A stretch of DNA of 64,000 bases from Zhouia spongiae (GCF_022760175.1 NZ_CP094326.1:1116001-1180000); one strand, 5' to 3'; shown: positions 40,873 through 51,181, numbered from the stretch's first letter. Notes: generated from the sequence alone by a model not told the origin. Numbers and translations are program-made.

Positions 40873-42552
40873 ATGTCAGAAGAGAGATCATTAAATTTTA
40901 TAGAACATATTATTGAAGACGACTTAAAAGCGGGGGTTAAAAAAGATCAACTTCGATTTCGTTTTCCACCGGAGCCTAATGGTTATTTACACATAGGGCA
41001 TGCAAGCTCGATATGTTTGAACTTTGGCCTGGGGAATCGTTATAACGCTCCTGTTAATTTAAGGTTCGATGATACGAACCCGACCAAAGAAGAGCAGGAG
41101 TATGTAGATGCCATTAAGAGAGATGTGGAATGGCTTGGTTTTGAATGGGACAGGGAATGCTATGCTTCCGATTATTTTCAGCAATTATACGATTGGGCTG
41201 TAACCCTGATTAAAAAGGGAAAAGCTTATGTTGACAGTCAAAATTCTGAGACGATAGCCGAACAAAAAGGAAGCCCGACAAAGCCAGGTACACCAAGCCC
41301 TTACAGAGACCGATCGGTAGCGGAGAACCTCGAAATTTTTGAGGGAATGAAAAATGGTGAATTTGAAGAAGGTGCTCATGTATTAAGGGCTAAAATTGAT
41401 ATGAGTTCTACGAATATGCTCATGCGAGACCCGGTAATGTACCGTATTCTGAACAAAGCACACCACAGGACAGGAAACGACTGGCACATTTACCCAATGT
41501 ACGACTGGGCTCATGGAGAAAGTGATTATATAGAGCAAGTGTCTCATTCATTGTGTACACTCGAATTTTTACCACACCGAGAATTGTACGACTGGTTTTT
41601 GGATCAGGTTTATGATAAAAATAAAGTGCGGTCAAAACAACGGGAATTTGCCAGAAGAAATTTAAGTCATACGGTTGTTAGCAAACGGAAACTTCTTCGT
41701 CTGGTTGAAGAAGGGGTTGTTTCGGGTTGGGATGATCCGAGAATGCCTACTATATCAGGCTTAAGAAGACGTGGATACACCCCGGATTCTATCAAAAAAT
41801 TTGCAGATACGATTGGTATTGCCAAACGCGAAAACTTAATCGATGTTTCCTTACTTGAATTTTGTATCCGTGAAGATCTTAACAAAAAAGCCAATCGTGT
41901 AATGGCTGTTCTGGATCCGGTTAAGGTTATCATCACCAACTACCCTGAAGGAAAGGAAGAATGGCTTGATGCCGAAAACAATCCGGAAGAAGAAGTAATG
42001 ACTTACAGAAAGGTGCCTTTTTCGCGTGAGATCTATATTGAAAGAGAAGATTTTAAAGAAGAGGCCAACCGTAAATTCTTCCGTTTAACCCTCGGGAAAG
42101 AGGTCCGCCTTAAAAATGCTTATATCATTAAAGGGGAAAGTGTTGTAAAGGACGAAAACGGAAACATTACCGAGATCTACTGTACCTATGATGAAGACAG
42201 CAGGAGTGGAAGTGGTACCGAAGCCAGTATGAGAAAAGTGAAAGGTACTTTACACTGGGTATCTGTTGCACATGCAAGGGAAGTCGAAGTAAGAATCTAC
42301 GACAGGCTCTTTACGGATCCGGAACCTGATGGTCATGAAGACAAGGACTTTTTAGAATTCATCAATCCCGAATCGCTTAAAATCGTAAAAGGTTTTGCCG
42401 AACCCAGTTTGGCAGAAAGTAAACCGGGCGAACAATTTCAGTTTCAACGTCTGGGATATTTCTGTGTTGATAAAGATGCAACAGAAGAAAATATCGTTTT
42501 TAACAAAACAGTTGGTTTAAGGGACACCTGGGCAAAACTTCAAGATAAATAA
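40873..42552 (+). CDS. glnS: Glutaminyl-tRNA synthetase
   Basis: This 559-residue class I synthetase charges tRNA-Gln directly. It has the HIGH-type motif GYLHIGHASS (about residues 38-47), the variant KMSKS motif VVSKRKL near 271, and the C-terminal anticodon-binding beta-barrels. The length is typical for the Bacteroidota enzyme. With gltX nearby, both Glu and Gln charging enzymes are encoded within 5 kb. It has its own promoter and a strong terminator. Confidence 0.97.
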   Translation: MSEERSLNFIEHIIEDDLKAGVKKDQLRFRFPPEPNGYLHIGHASSICLNFGLGNRYNAPVNLRFDDTNPTKEEQEYVDAIKRDVEWLGFEWDRECYASDYFQQLYDWAVTLIKKGKAYVDSQNSETIAEQKGSPTKPGTPSPYRDRSVAENLEIFEGMKNGEFEEGAHVLRAKIDMSSTNMLMRDPVMYRILNKAHHRTGNDWHIYPMYDWAHGESDYIEQVSHSLCTLEFLPHRELYDWFLDQVYDKNKVRSKQREFARRNLSHTVVSKRKLLRLVEEGVVSGWDDPRMPTISGLRRRGYTPDSIKKFADTIGIAKRENLIDVSLLEFCIREDLNKKANRVMAVLDPVKVIITNYPEGKEEWLDAENNPEEEVMTYRKVPFSREIYIEREDFKEEANRKFFRLTLGKEVRLKNAYIIKGESVVKDENGNITEIYCTYDEDSRSGSGTEASMRKVKGTLHWVSVAHAREVEVRIYDRLFTDPEPDGHEDKDFLEFINPESLKIVKGFAEPSLAESKPGEQFQFQRLGYFCVDKDATEENIVFNKTVGLRDTWAKLQDK

Positions 42553-42566
42553 TATTTTTCCAGCAT

Positions 42567-42600
42567 AAAAAAACCCGAAGTGATCGCTTCGGGTTTTTTT
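42567..42600 (+). terminator. Terminator of glnS
   Basis: A 14-bp stem (A-run then CCCGAAG, complement in CTTCGGG then T-run) with a 6-nt loop starts 14 bp past the stop codon. Confidence 0.9.
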
Positions 42601-42785
42601 ATTTAAAACTACATTCTGATAGTTAAAACTTATTATAGTTAATTTTTATAAAACACCTGTTTCGCTATCAGATTAAACTATAAAAAACGAGCTTAAGAAG
42701 CGTTCTTTTTTAAACGATCTTTTGTTGTTACACTGAAACCCTGGGCAACAAATAAAAAGTCGCTTAAAAGGCTTTATTTTCGTTT

Positions 42786-43724
42786 CTAGCTCTCAGAATC
42801 CCCGTCTTTCTTCTTTTGTTGTTTTTTCATCGCTTCTCCGATTTGATTACTGGCAACAAAGCTAGCCACCATATCATTTAACATATTACTGCCGGCCTGA
42901 GGAGAGTTTGGCAACAAAATCAAATTACTGTTTGTTTCTTCCCCGATTGCCTGCAATGTATCGTAATGTTGAGTAACCACAATCAGGGCAGAAGCTTCCT
43001 GCGAATTGATACCGACCCTGTTCAGTACCTCTACAGATTCTTCGAGTCCGCGCGCAATTTCCCTACGCTGATCGGCTATACCTTGTCCTTGCAGGCGTTT
43101 ACTTTCAGCCTCGGCCTTTGCTTTTTCTACAATCAATATCCGCTGTGCATCTCCTTCGAACTGTGCAGCAATCTTTTCGCGTTCGGAAGCATTGATCCTG
43201 TTCATGGCCGATTTTACCTGAGCATCAGGATCTATATCTGTAACCAGTGTTTTAATAATATCGTATCCATAGTCGAGCATAGCTTCTTGTAGTTCCCGTT
43301 TTACGGCAATGGCAATGTCGTCTTTCTTTACAAATACGTCATCCAGTTTCATCTTGGGTACTTCTGCACGGACAACATCAAACACATAAGAGGTGATCTG
43401 GTCGTGTGGATATTCAAGCTTATAAAAAGCTTCGTATACTTTATCCTTAATAACTACATATTGTACCGAAACTTTAAGCTTAACAAATACATCATCGAGG
43501 GTTTTCGTTTCTACAATCACGTCTAATTGCTGAATCTTCAAACTCAGGCGCCCGGATTTACGGTCTACAATCGGAATCTTCATCTGTAGTCCTGAATTAC
43601 GTATGCTCTGAAAGCGCCCAAATCTTTCAATTACTACCGCTGTTTGCTGTTTTACAATAAAAAAAGAGCTAAATAGAATTACCAACCCAAAAAATATAAT
43701 GGGATACAATAAAAAGTCGAACAT
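42786..43724 (-). CDS. SPFH/band 7 membrane protein
   Basis: This 312-residue protein has one N-terminal membrane anchor (about residues 4-24). A band 7 domain follows (about 25-210; QQTAVVIERFGRFQSIRNSG, then DVVRAEVPKMKLDDVF). A Glu/Ala-rich helical stretch lies at about 190-235 and a Lys/Gln-rich end completes it. It belongs to the stomatin/QmcA-like group, which forms membrane rings and often assists proteases or organises membranes. No NfeD gene is adjacent. Its partner is unknown. Confidence 0.9.
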   Translation of the reverse strand: MFDFLLYPIIFFGLVILFSSFFIVKQQTAVVIERFGRFQSIRNSGLQMKIPIVDRKSGRLSLKIQQLDVIVETKTLDDVFVKLKVSVQYVVIKDKVYEAFYKLEYPHDQITSYVFDVVRAEVPKMKLDDVFVKKDDIAIAVKRELQEAMLDYGYDIIKTLVTDIDPDAQVKSAMNRINASEREKIAAQFEGDAQRILIVEKAKAEAESKRLQGQGIADQRREIARGLEESVEVLNRVGINSQEASALIVVTQHYDTLQAIGEETNSNLILLPNSPQAGSNMLNDMVASFVASNQIGEAMKKQQKKKDGDSES

Positions 43725-43824
43725 GGAAAATTAGGTTTATGAATTAATGAATGTGAATTTACAAAAAAAGAAAGTTCGAAAGAGGAGAAAATTACAGGGA
43801 ATGAATAAACCTGGTAAAAATCAA

Positions 43825-43884
43825 TTGAAGCGCTATCGGAAACCGGCCTTAATTTGCCGGCAATAGATTTCGATGGCGCTTCAA
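43825..43884 (-). terminator. Large hairpin after gltX
   Basis: A 9-bp outer stem (TTGAAGCGC/GCGCTTCAA) and inner stems (ATCG/CGAT and CCGGC/GCCGG, 43843-43860) form a 60-nt compound hairpin 20 bp past the gltX stop. On the minus strand it is followed by TTGATTTTT, which suits a terminator. The nested form is more elaborate than usual. Confidence 0.6.
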
Positions 43885-43903
43885 CTGAGATCGTTAAATA
43901 TCG

Positions 43904-45451
43904 TTATGAAAGATTGCTTACGGCGTTTTGAATTCGGCTAATTGTTTCGTCTTTGCCTATAAGTGCAGCAATATCAAAGACGTGCGGTCCTTTCATTTCG
44001 CCAACCAAAGACAAGCGGAAAGGCGGCATGACCTGTCCAAAGCCCAGTTCTTTTTCTGCAATCCATTCTTTTACTATCGTTTCTGTATTTGAAGAGGAAA
44101 ATTCGTTTATACCCTCCAGCACATCTATCAGCTCGTTCATGATTGCGGAAGTATTATCCTTCCATTGTTTTTTAGCGGCTTTCGCATCGTATTCCCGAGG
44201 GGATTTAAAGAAATAACTGCCCAGATCCCAAAAATCTGCCACAAACGAAGCGCGCTCTTTTATCAAACGAACAACGTCAGTTACATAATTAAGTGTTAAA
44301 AGCGTATCTGGTTTCTCGACAGCACTTAAAATAGCAGCATCAGCTTCTATATGGTTTATAAAAAGCTTTGCAAGCGTCTCATTGTTTTTAAGTTGCAAGT
44401 ATTGCTGGTTATACCATTTGATTTTTTCCGGATCGAAACGAGCTCCTGATTTATTGACACGCTTCAAATCAAAAGCATTTGTTAATTCATCTATACCGAA
44501 CAATTCTTGTTCAGTACCGGGGTTCCAGCCAAGGAAAGCCAGGAAATTCATCAGCGCATCCGGAAAATATCCATCTTCCTTATACCCGCGTGAAACATCT
44601 GATGTCTTAGGGTCCGTCCATTGCATAGGAAATACAGGGAACCCTAATTTGTCGCCGTCCCTTTTACTAAGCTTTCCTTTACCAACCGGTTTTAAAATAA
44701 GCGGTAAATGTGCAAACTCCGGTGCATTCCACCCAAAAGCGCGATAAAGCAAAACGTGCAGTGCCAGTGATGGCAACCATTCTTCTCCACGAATTACATG
44801 TGTGATTTCCATTAAATGATCATCAACAATATTAGCGAGGTGGTAAGTAGGCATCCCATCACTTTTATACAACACCTTATCGTCTAAGAGATTCGAGTCG
44901 ATCTTAATATCTCCCCTGATACTATCCTGTAAGTGAATAAATTCGCCTTCGGGTGATTTAAACCTGACCACATAATTCTCTCCGGCTTCAATCTTGGCAT
45001 TTACCTCTTCTTCTGATAAAGAAAGGGAGTTACTCAAATTCATACGGTTGTGCCAGTTATATATAAAAGTCTTCCCTTCTGCTTCGCAATTCTTGCGTTG
45101 TTCATCTAATTCCCCAGCAGTATCAAAAGCATAATACGCCCAGCCGTTTTCAATAAGCTGATCGGCATATTGCCTGTACAAATTTTTTCGTTCACTCTGT
45201 CTGTACGGTCCAAAATCTCCTTCTTTTCCCGGGCCTTCGTCAAAAGGAATTCCGCACCAACTCAATGCGTCTATAATGTATTGTTCTGCTCCTTCAACAT
45301 AACGATTCTGGTCGGTATCTTCGATACGAAGTACAAAATCACCACCATTTTTTTTAGCAAATAAATAGTTGAACAGAGCCGTACGAACACCACCTATATG
45401 CAGGGGACCTGTAGGACTCGGAGCAAACCGAACGCGTACTTTCTTAGTCAT
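43904..45451 (-). CDS. gltX: Glutamyl-tRNA synthetase
   Basis: This 515-residue class I synthetase has the HIGH-type motif PSPTGPLHIGGVRTALFNY (residues 10-28) and the KLSKR motif in GKGKLSKRDGDKLG near 262. The all-helical anticodon-binding half is intact. The length is normal for Bacteroidota. The promoter lies 17 bp upstream of the start. The gene is convergent with nothing and ends in a compound hairpin. Confidence 0.97.
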   Translation of the reverse strand: MTKKVRVRFAPSPTGPLHIGGVRTALFNYLFAKKNGGDFVLRIEDTDQNRYVEGAEQYIIDALSWCGIPFDEGPGKEGDFGPYRQSERKNLYRQYADQLIENGWAYYAFDTAGELDEQRKNCEAEGKTFIYNWHNRMNLSNSLSLSEEEVNAKIEAGENYVVRFKSPEGEFIHLQDSIRGDIKIDSNLLDDKVLYKSDGMPTYHLANIVDDHLMEITHVIRGEEWLPSLALHVLLYRAFGWNAPEFAHLPLILKPVGKGKLSKRDGDKLGFPVFPMQWTDPKTSDVSRGYKEDGYFPDALMNFLAFLGWNPGTEQELFGIDELTNAFDLKRVNKSGARFDPEKIKWYNQQYLQLKNNETLAKLFINHIEADAAILSAVEKPDTLLTLNYVTDVVRLIKERASFVADFWDLGSYFFKSPREYDAKAAKKQWKDNTSAIMNELIDVLEGINEFSSSNTETIVKEWIAEKELGFGQVMPPFRLSLVGEMKGPHVFDIAALIGKDETISRIQNAVSNLS

Positions 45452-45467
45452 TTTCTTAAATTTTATG

Positions 45468-45495
45468 CAAAAGTATGAATTATTATAGTGGCAAA
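45468..45495 (-). promoter_or_regulatory. Promoter of gltX
   Basis: On the minus strand a -33 TTTG (45492-45495) and a -7 TACTTTTG (45468-45475) are 16 bp apart, slightly tight for the consensus. Confidence 0.55.
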
Positions 45496-45575
45496 AGAAA
45501 TCAGTTTTAACAATCTATTCTCTTGACTAATCTAACATAATTACGAATTAATTGTAACTTTATTAGTTATAATCA

Positions 45576-48500
45576 ATGCTAATGAACAATTACGAACATA
45601 TACAACATAAATTAAAGCAGTTTATTAAACGATACCATACTAATGAACTGATAAGAGGCGGGATATTATTTCTTTCGATATTCTTGCTTTACGGTCTTAT
45701 TACCTTGTCGTTAGAACATTTCATATGGTTCAATGAATTTGGGAGAACCGTTTTATTTTGGTTGTTTGTTGCCGTTACCCTGTATTTGATTGTCCGCTTC
45801 CTGGGAATCCCGGTCATTAAACTATTAAGGCTGAATAAAGGTTTAGACGAAGAGGAAGCATCAAAAATTATTGGAAATTATTTCCCTGAAGTGGGAGATA
45901 AGCTTACGAACTTATTGCAGCTGTCAAAAAATAACACAAAATCTGATCTTCTCCTCGCCAGTATTGAACAGAAATCACTGGAAATCAACCCAATTCCTTT
46001 TCACCTAGCTGTAAATTTCAAACAAAATATAAAATATCTAAAGTATGTATTTATTCCATTATCTATTATTTTACTCGTTTGGATAAGTGGTAAAACACAC
46101 TGGTTTTCAAATAGTTATAACAGAATTATTCACTACCAAACTGCCTATGAGCCGCCGGCACCTTTTAAGTTTTTAGTTCTTAATGATCGCTTAACTGCTA
46201 TAGAGGACACACCATTTACACTGCAAGTGCAGGTTGCGGGGAATATAATTCCGGAAAATGTAAGCATACAGATAAAAGACGAAAACTATTATTTACAAAA
46301 GAAAAGCAACGGCTTGTATGAATACAAGATAAATCAGCCTAAAGACAACTTTGAATTTAGAATTTATGCTTCGGATGTGTATTCTTCAACCTATAAAGTA
46401 AATGTGATTAAAACTCCGAAAATAAATGATTTCAGCCTTCAGATAGATTATCCTTTATATACACATAAAAAAGATGAAGTTTTAAAAAGCACAGGGAATA
46501 TGAATGTTCCTGAAGGAACTAAAATCAGATGGATTATTCATGCGAAAAACACAAATTCCATCCATTTTATCACCAAAGACACCATTGAGGATTTTATTTA
46601 TGACAATCAGCTCTTTAAGCATGAAAAACTTATTTTCTCTGATATTAATTACAAACTAAGTACAAATAACGAGCAACTGAAAAACTATGAAGAATTAGGT
46701 TTCTCGGTTAAAATGATAAAAGACGAACATCCTAAAATAAGTATCAGGCAAGCTGTCGATTCGCTAAACAGTGAATTAGTATATTATATGGGACAGGTAT
46801 CGGACGATTATGGTTTAAAGAAACTCGAACTTGTATATTACCCTGCAAACAATGAAAAGGATAAAAAGGTTCTGCCTATAGCTGTTCAAAAAACAACATT
46901 TGACCAGTTTTATTATTCGTTTCCAAATGGCATTGAACTTAAAGACGGACTCGTGTATTCCTACTTTTTCCGTATCACAGACAACGATCCTTACAGAGGG
47001 GGTAAAAGCACTAACAGTGACATATACAATTATAACAGGCTTACGCAGAGCGAAAGAGAAGAGCATCAGTTAGAACAACAAAAAAACAGTATTGACAATC
47101 TGGACAAATCGGTTCAATCAACCGAAGTTCAAAAACAGGAACTAAACAAAATGCTTCAGTTGAACAAGGAAAAAAACCAATTGAATTATTCGGATAGAAA
47201 GAAGCTGGAAAACTTTATTCAACGTCAAAAACAACAAGACGAACTCATGAAAAAGTTTTCAAAGAATCTCGAAGAAAATCTCGATGCATTTGAGAAAAGC
47301 GAAACAAATGAATTATTGAAGGAACGGTTGGAAAGACAACAAAAAGAGCTGGAAAAAAATGAAAAACTGATGGAAGAAATCGAAAAGCTTTCTGAAAAAA
47401 TACAAAAAGACCAACTTTCTAAGAGACTTGAAGAACTTTCAAAAAACAACACAAACAACAAACGGAATTTAGAACAGCTATTGGAACTTACCAAGCGCTA
47501 TTATATCGCTGCCAAAGCAGAAAAGCTTAGCAACGATCTGAAAAACTTAGCTAAAAATCAAGAAGATTTGATTAAAGAAAACAATGATAGTATTGCTAAG
47601 AATAACCAACAAAAAATTAAAGAAGATTTTCAGAATACAAAAAATCAATTAGACGAATTACAAAAAGAAAATGAAGAATTAAAGGATCCGTTTAAACTGG
47701 AACGCGACAAACAGCTGGAACAAGATGCTGACAAAGAAATAAACAAGGCCCAAGAATCATTAGATCAGCAAAACAATGAGAAAGCCAAACAATCACAAAA
47801 AAACGCTTCTCAAAAAATGCAAAAAATGGCCAATAAGCTCTCTATGTCTATGCAAGCGGGCAGCACTGAATCCCTGAACGAGGATATAGAAATGCTCAGG
47901 CAAATTCTGGATAATTTATTGCAATTTTCTTTAGATCAGGAAAATTTGATGGATCATTTCTATAATATTGACGACAATAATCCAAACATTGCTCAATACA
48001 TTAAAAAACAAAATGATTTAAAGGCGCTGTTCAAACATGTAGATGACAGTCTTTTTGCACTTTCACTAAGGCAGCCAAAAATGACTGAGGTCATTAACAA
48101 AAACATTACCGATGTATATTACAATATCGATAAAAGTCTGGAAGCTTTTGCAGAAACAAATTATTATATCGGGGTTTCCAATCAGCAATACGCTATCACA
48201 GCTACTAATGAATTATCAGATCTTTTGAGTGAGATTCTAGACAACCTTCAACAATCCATGTCGCAGAGCTCCGGAAACGGAAAAGGCTCAGGGCAGGAAA
48301 TGCAACTACCCGATATAATTCAATCGCAAGAGCAAATAAATCAACAAATGCAAAAGGGCATGAAGCAACAGCAAGAAGGCAAAGAAGGTGAAAAAGGTAA
48401 AGAAGGGGAGGTAAACGGAAAACAAAACAGTTCAGAACTGAACGAACAAATGAGCGAAGAATTATTTAATTTATTTCAACAACAGCAACAATTACGTCAG

Positions 48501-48866
48501 GTACTGGAGAAACAGTTGTCAAACAAAATTGGCAAAGGGAACCCTCAGCAAAAAGAAAGGTTATTGAAGGAAATGGAGCGTATCGAAAACGATCTTATAG
48601 AAAAAGGTTTTAATAACGAAACATTACAACGAATGCTACAATTAAAGCATCAGTTATTAAAGTTAGACAACGCAGCTTTTGAACAAGGTCGGAAAGATGA
48701 GCGCAAAAGCGAAACAAACATCAAGAATTTCACCAATAACATTCAAAACCAAACTCCTGACATACAACAATATTTTAATCAGGTTGAAATTTTAAACAGA
48801 CAAACCTTACCTTTGCGGCAAATTTACAAACGTAAGGTTCAACAGTATTTTAAGAACGATGATTAA
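45576..48866 (+). CDS. DUF4175 family membrane protein
   Basis: This 1,096-residue protein has membrane segments near residues 25-45, 50-75 and 155-175. A beta-rich extracytoplasmic region lies at about 190-490. A very long Gln/Glu/Lys/Asn-rich coiled coil (about 500-760) and a Gln-rich tail with QQQEGKEGEKGKEGE near 930 complete it. I recognise DUF4175, widespread in Bacteroidota and of unknown function. Two in-frame ATGs lie 6 bp apart at the start (45576 and 45582), and neither has a clear ribosome site. The 3' end overlaps ybeY by 8 bp, suggesting coupled translation. Confidence 0.85.
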   Translation: MLMNNYEHIQHKLKQFIKRYHTNELIRGGILFLSIFLLYGLITLSLEHFIWFNEFGRTVLFWLFVAVTLYLIVRFLGIPVIKLLRLNKGLDEEEASKIIGNYFPEVGDKLTNLLQLSKNNTKSDLLLASIEQKSLEINPIPFHLAVNFKQNIKYLKYVFIPLSIILLVWISGKTHWFSNSYNRIIHYQTAYEPPAPFKFLVLNDRLTAIEDTPFTLQVQVAGNIIPENVSIQIKDENYYLQKKSNGLYEYKINQPKDNFEFRIYASDVYSSTYKVNVIKTPKINDFSLQIDYPLYTHKKDEVLKSTGNMNVPEGTKIRWIIHAKNTNSIHFITKDTIEDFIYDNQLFKHEKLIFSDINYKLSTNNEQLKNYEELGFSVKMIKDEHPKISIRQAVDSLNSELVYYMGQVSDDYGLKKLELVYYPANNEKDKKVLPIAVQKTTFDQFYYSFPNGIELKDGLVYSYFFRITDNDPYRGGKSTNSDIYNYNRLTQSEREEHQLEQQKNSIDNLDKSVQSTEVQKQELNKMLQLNKEKNQLNYSDRKKLENFIQRQKQQDELMKKFSKNLEENLDAFEKSETNELLKERLERQQKELEKNEKLMEEIEKLSEKIQKDQLSKRLEELSKNNTNNKRNLEQLLELTKRYYIAAKAEKLSNDLKNLAKNQEDLIKENNDSIAKNNQQKIKEDFQNTKNQLDELQKENEELKDPFKLERDKQLEQDADKEINKAQESLDQQNNEKAKQSQKNASQKMQKMANKLSMSMQAGSTESLNEDIEMLRQILDNLLQFSLDQENLMDHFYNIDDNNPNIAQYIKKQNDLKALFKHVDDSLFALSLRQPKMTEVINKNITDVYYNIDKSLEAFAETNYYIGVSNQQYAITATNELSDLLSEILDNLQQSMSQSSGNGKGSGQEMQLPDIIQSQEQINQQMQKGMKQQQEGKEGEKGKEGEVNGKQNSSELNEQMSEELFNLFQQQQQLRQVLEKQLSNKIGKGNPQQKERLLKEMERIENDLIEKGFNNETLQRMLQLKHQLLKLDNAAFEQGRKDERKSETNIKNFTNNIQNQTPDIQQYFNQVEILNRQTLPLRQIYKRKVQQYFKNDD

Positions 48867-49281
48867 TTTTCATTACGAAACAACATTTCAATTAGATCAA
48901 CCAGCGTTGTACCAGGCATGGATAGAACAATGCATTAAGTCTGAAGAATGTCAAACAGGAGAACTAAATTATATTTTTTGCGACGATGATTATCTTCATA
49001 AAATAAATGTTAAATACTTGGATCACGATACCTTAACCGATATTATCAGTTTCGATTATACAGAGGGTAACGTGATAGGAGGAGATATTTTTATATCTGT
49101 CGAAAGGGTCAAAGACAATTCAGCGGAATTAGACATTCCTTTCGGAGATGAGTTAAAAAGAGTTATGATTCACGGCGTGCTTCATTACTGTGGTTATCCG
49201 GACAAGACCAAAGAAGAAAAAACATTGATGCGTCAAAAAGAAGATGAAAAAATATCAATGTTCCACGTGAAACACTCTTAA
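48859..49281 (+). CDS. ybeY: Endoribonuclease YbeY, rRNA maturation
   Basis: This 140-residue metal-dependent RNase acts in 16S rRNA 3' processing and ribosome quality control. It carries the zinc motif start HGVLHYCGY near residue 104 and the preceding segment DTLTDIISFDY near 52. The usual third ligand (H in GYDH) is replaced: the sequence reads GYPDK. It overlaps the DUF4175 gene by 8 bp. The last codons, encoding FHVKHS, contain a parS-type site. Confidence 0.9.
   Translation: MINFHYETTFQLDQPALYQAWIEQCIKSEECQTGELNYIFCDDDYLHKINVKYLDHDTLTDIISFDYTEGNVIGGDIFISVERVKDNSAELDIPFGDELKRVMIHGVLHYCGYPDKTKEEKTLMRQKEDEKISMFHVKHS
49259..49274. promoter_or_regulatory. parS: parS-type centromere site inside the ybeY 3' end
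   Basis: The 16 bases TGTTCCACGTGAAACA are identical to the Bacillus subtilis parS consensus bound by ParB (Spo0J) family proteins. The site lies in the last codons of ybeY, 33 bp before mnmG. parS sites are clustered near oriC in most bacteria. Its function here is inferred from the motif. Confidence 0.8.
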
Positions 49282-49306
49282 TTAAATAACAGAAAAAGAC
49301 AGGTTT

Positions 49307-51178
49307 ATGTTTGATAAAGAATATGATGTAATTGTTGTCGGGGCAGGACATGCGGGTTCTGAAGCTGCTGCTGCTGCTGCAAATATGGGTTCAAAAACCT
49401 TATTGGTAACCATGAATCTTCAAAATATTGCCCAGATGTCGTGCAACCCTGCCATGGGAGGTATAGCAAAAGGGCAGATCGTCAGAGAGATTGATGCGTT
49501 GGGCGGATACAGCGGTATTGTTACAGACAAAACGGCCATCCAGTTCAAAATGCTTAACAAATCCAAAGGTCCTGCCATGTGGTCGCCAAGAGCGCAAAGC
49601 GACCGTATGCGGTTTGCAGAAGAATGGCGATTGATGCTGGAGCAAACCCGGAATGTCGATTTTTACCAGGAAATGGTTGCCGGACTAATTATAGAAAACG
49701 ACCGAATAAAAGGTGTCAAAACCAGTCTTGGACTGAGCATCTATGCTAAAACCGTTGTGCTTACCAACGGAACTTTTTTAAATGGTTTGATTCATATTGG
49801 AGACAAGCAATTTGGCGGGGGCAGAGCAGGAGAAAAAGCAGCAACAGGAATCACCGAAGAACTTGTTCAAATAGGCTTTGAATCAGGCAGGATGAAAACA
49901 GGAACTCCACCGAGGGTTGATGGAAGATCATTAAATTATTCCAAAATGATTTCTCAGCCGGGAGATGATCATCCGGAAAAATTTTCTTATTCCAAAAACA
50001 CTAAACCATTAGCAGCTCAACGGGATTGTCATATGACCTATACCAGCGGTCTGGTACATGACTTGCTAAAAGAAGGCTTTGACAGATCTCCGATGTTCAA
50101 TGGTAGAATTAAAAGCATCGGCCCGAGGTACTGTCCGTCTATAGAAGACAAAATAAACCGCTTTGCAGACAAGGACAGGCATCAGCTTTTTGTTGAACCG
50201 GAGGGATGGAATACAGTAGAGGTCTATGTAAACGGGTTTTCAACCTCACTTCCGGAAGACGTTCAGTTTAAAGCATTACGTGCTGTGGAAGGTTTTGAGA
50301 ATGTAAAATTCTTCAGACCCGGTTATGCCATCGAATACGATTATTTTCCGCCGACTCAATTAAAACACACCCTGGAGACAAAACTTGTTGACGGTCTGTT
50401 TTTTGCCGGACAAATAAACGGTACTACCGGATACGAAGAAGCAGCGAGCCAGGGACTCATGGCCGGGATCAATGCCAGTTTAAAAGCTCAGGAAAAAGAC
50501 GAATTCATACTTAAAAGAAATGAAGCATATATTGGTGTTCTGATAGATGACTTGATTACAAAAGGCACCGAGGAACCTTACAGAATGTTCACCTCCCGCG
50601 CTGAATACAGAACATTATTAAGACAAGATAATGCCGACATCAGACTTACCCATAAATCATTTAACATCGGTTTGGCAGGAAAAGACAGAATGGATCGGGT
50701 AGAAGAAAAACTATCGAAATCTAACCTGTTGGTAAATTTCTTTAAAGACACCAGTGTAAAACCAGAAGAAGCTAATGTCATTCTAGAAGAAATCGACTCT
50801 TCTAAAATGAAACAATCCGATAAAATGTATAAGTTGTTTACACGCCCAAATGTTACATTAGATCATATGCGTCAGTTAGCAGGTGTGAATAATTTTATAA
50901 CCGACAATGAATTAGATAATGAAATCCTGGAGCAGGCAGAAATCAAGATCAAATACGCCGGATATATTGAAAAAGAAAAAAACAATGCCGATAAGCTAAA
51001 CCGCCTGGAAAATATCCGTATCCCTCATAATTTCGATTACGACAAACTCAAGTCATTATCTTTTGAAGCTAAAGAAAAATTAAAGAAAATAAAGCCTGCA
51101 ACATTATCACAGGCATCACGGATCAGCGGAGTTTCACCAAGCGACATCAGTGTGATGTTGGTTTACATGGGCAGATAA
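49307..51178 (+). CDS. mnmG: tRNA wobble uridine modification enzyme MnmG
   Basis: This 623-residue FAD enzyme works with MnmE to add the carboxymethylaminomethyl group at U34 of tRNAs. It has the dinucleotide-binding motif VGAGHAGSEAA (residues 11-21), the conserved MSCNPAMGGIAKGQIVREID (44-63), GTPPRVDGR near 200 and FFAGQINGTTGYEEAASQG near 365. It is full length. In many bacteria mnmG (gidA) lies beside oriC and parAB; here it is bracketed by two parS-type sites. A strong terminator follows. Confidence 0.97.
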   Translation: MFDKEYDVIVVGAGHAGSEAAAAAANMGSKTLLVTMNLQNIAQMSCNPAMGGIAKGQIVREIDALGGYSGIVTDKTAIQFKMLNKSKGPAMWSPRAQSDRMRFAEEWRLMLEQTRNVDFYQEMVAGLIIENDRIKGVKTSLGLSIYAKTVVLTNGTFLNGLIHIGDKQFGGGRAGEKAATGITEELVQIGFESGRMKTGTPPRVDGRSLNYSKMISQPGDDHPEKFSYSKNTKPLAAQRDCHMTYTSGLVHDLLKEGFDRSPMFNGRIKSIGPRYCPSIEDKINRFADKDRHQLFVEPEGWNTVEVYVNGFSTSLPEDVQFKALRAVEGFENVKFFRPGYAIEYDYFPPTQLKHTLETKLVDGLFFAGQINGTTGYEEAASQGLMAGINASLKAQEKDEFILKRNEAYIGVLIDDLITKGTEEPYRMFTSRAEYRTLLRQDNADIRLTHKSFNIGLAGKDRMDRVEEKLSKSNLLVNFFKDTSVKPEEANVILEEIDSSKMKQSDKMYKLFTRPNVTLDHMRQLAGVNNFITDNELDNEILEQAEIKIKYAGYIEKEKNNADKLNRLENIRIPHNFDYDKLKSLSFEAKEKLKKIKPATLSQASRISGVSPSDISVMLVYMGR

Positions 51179-51181
51179 TTA

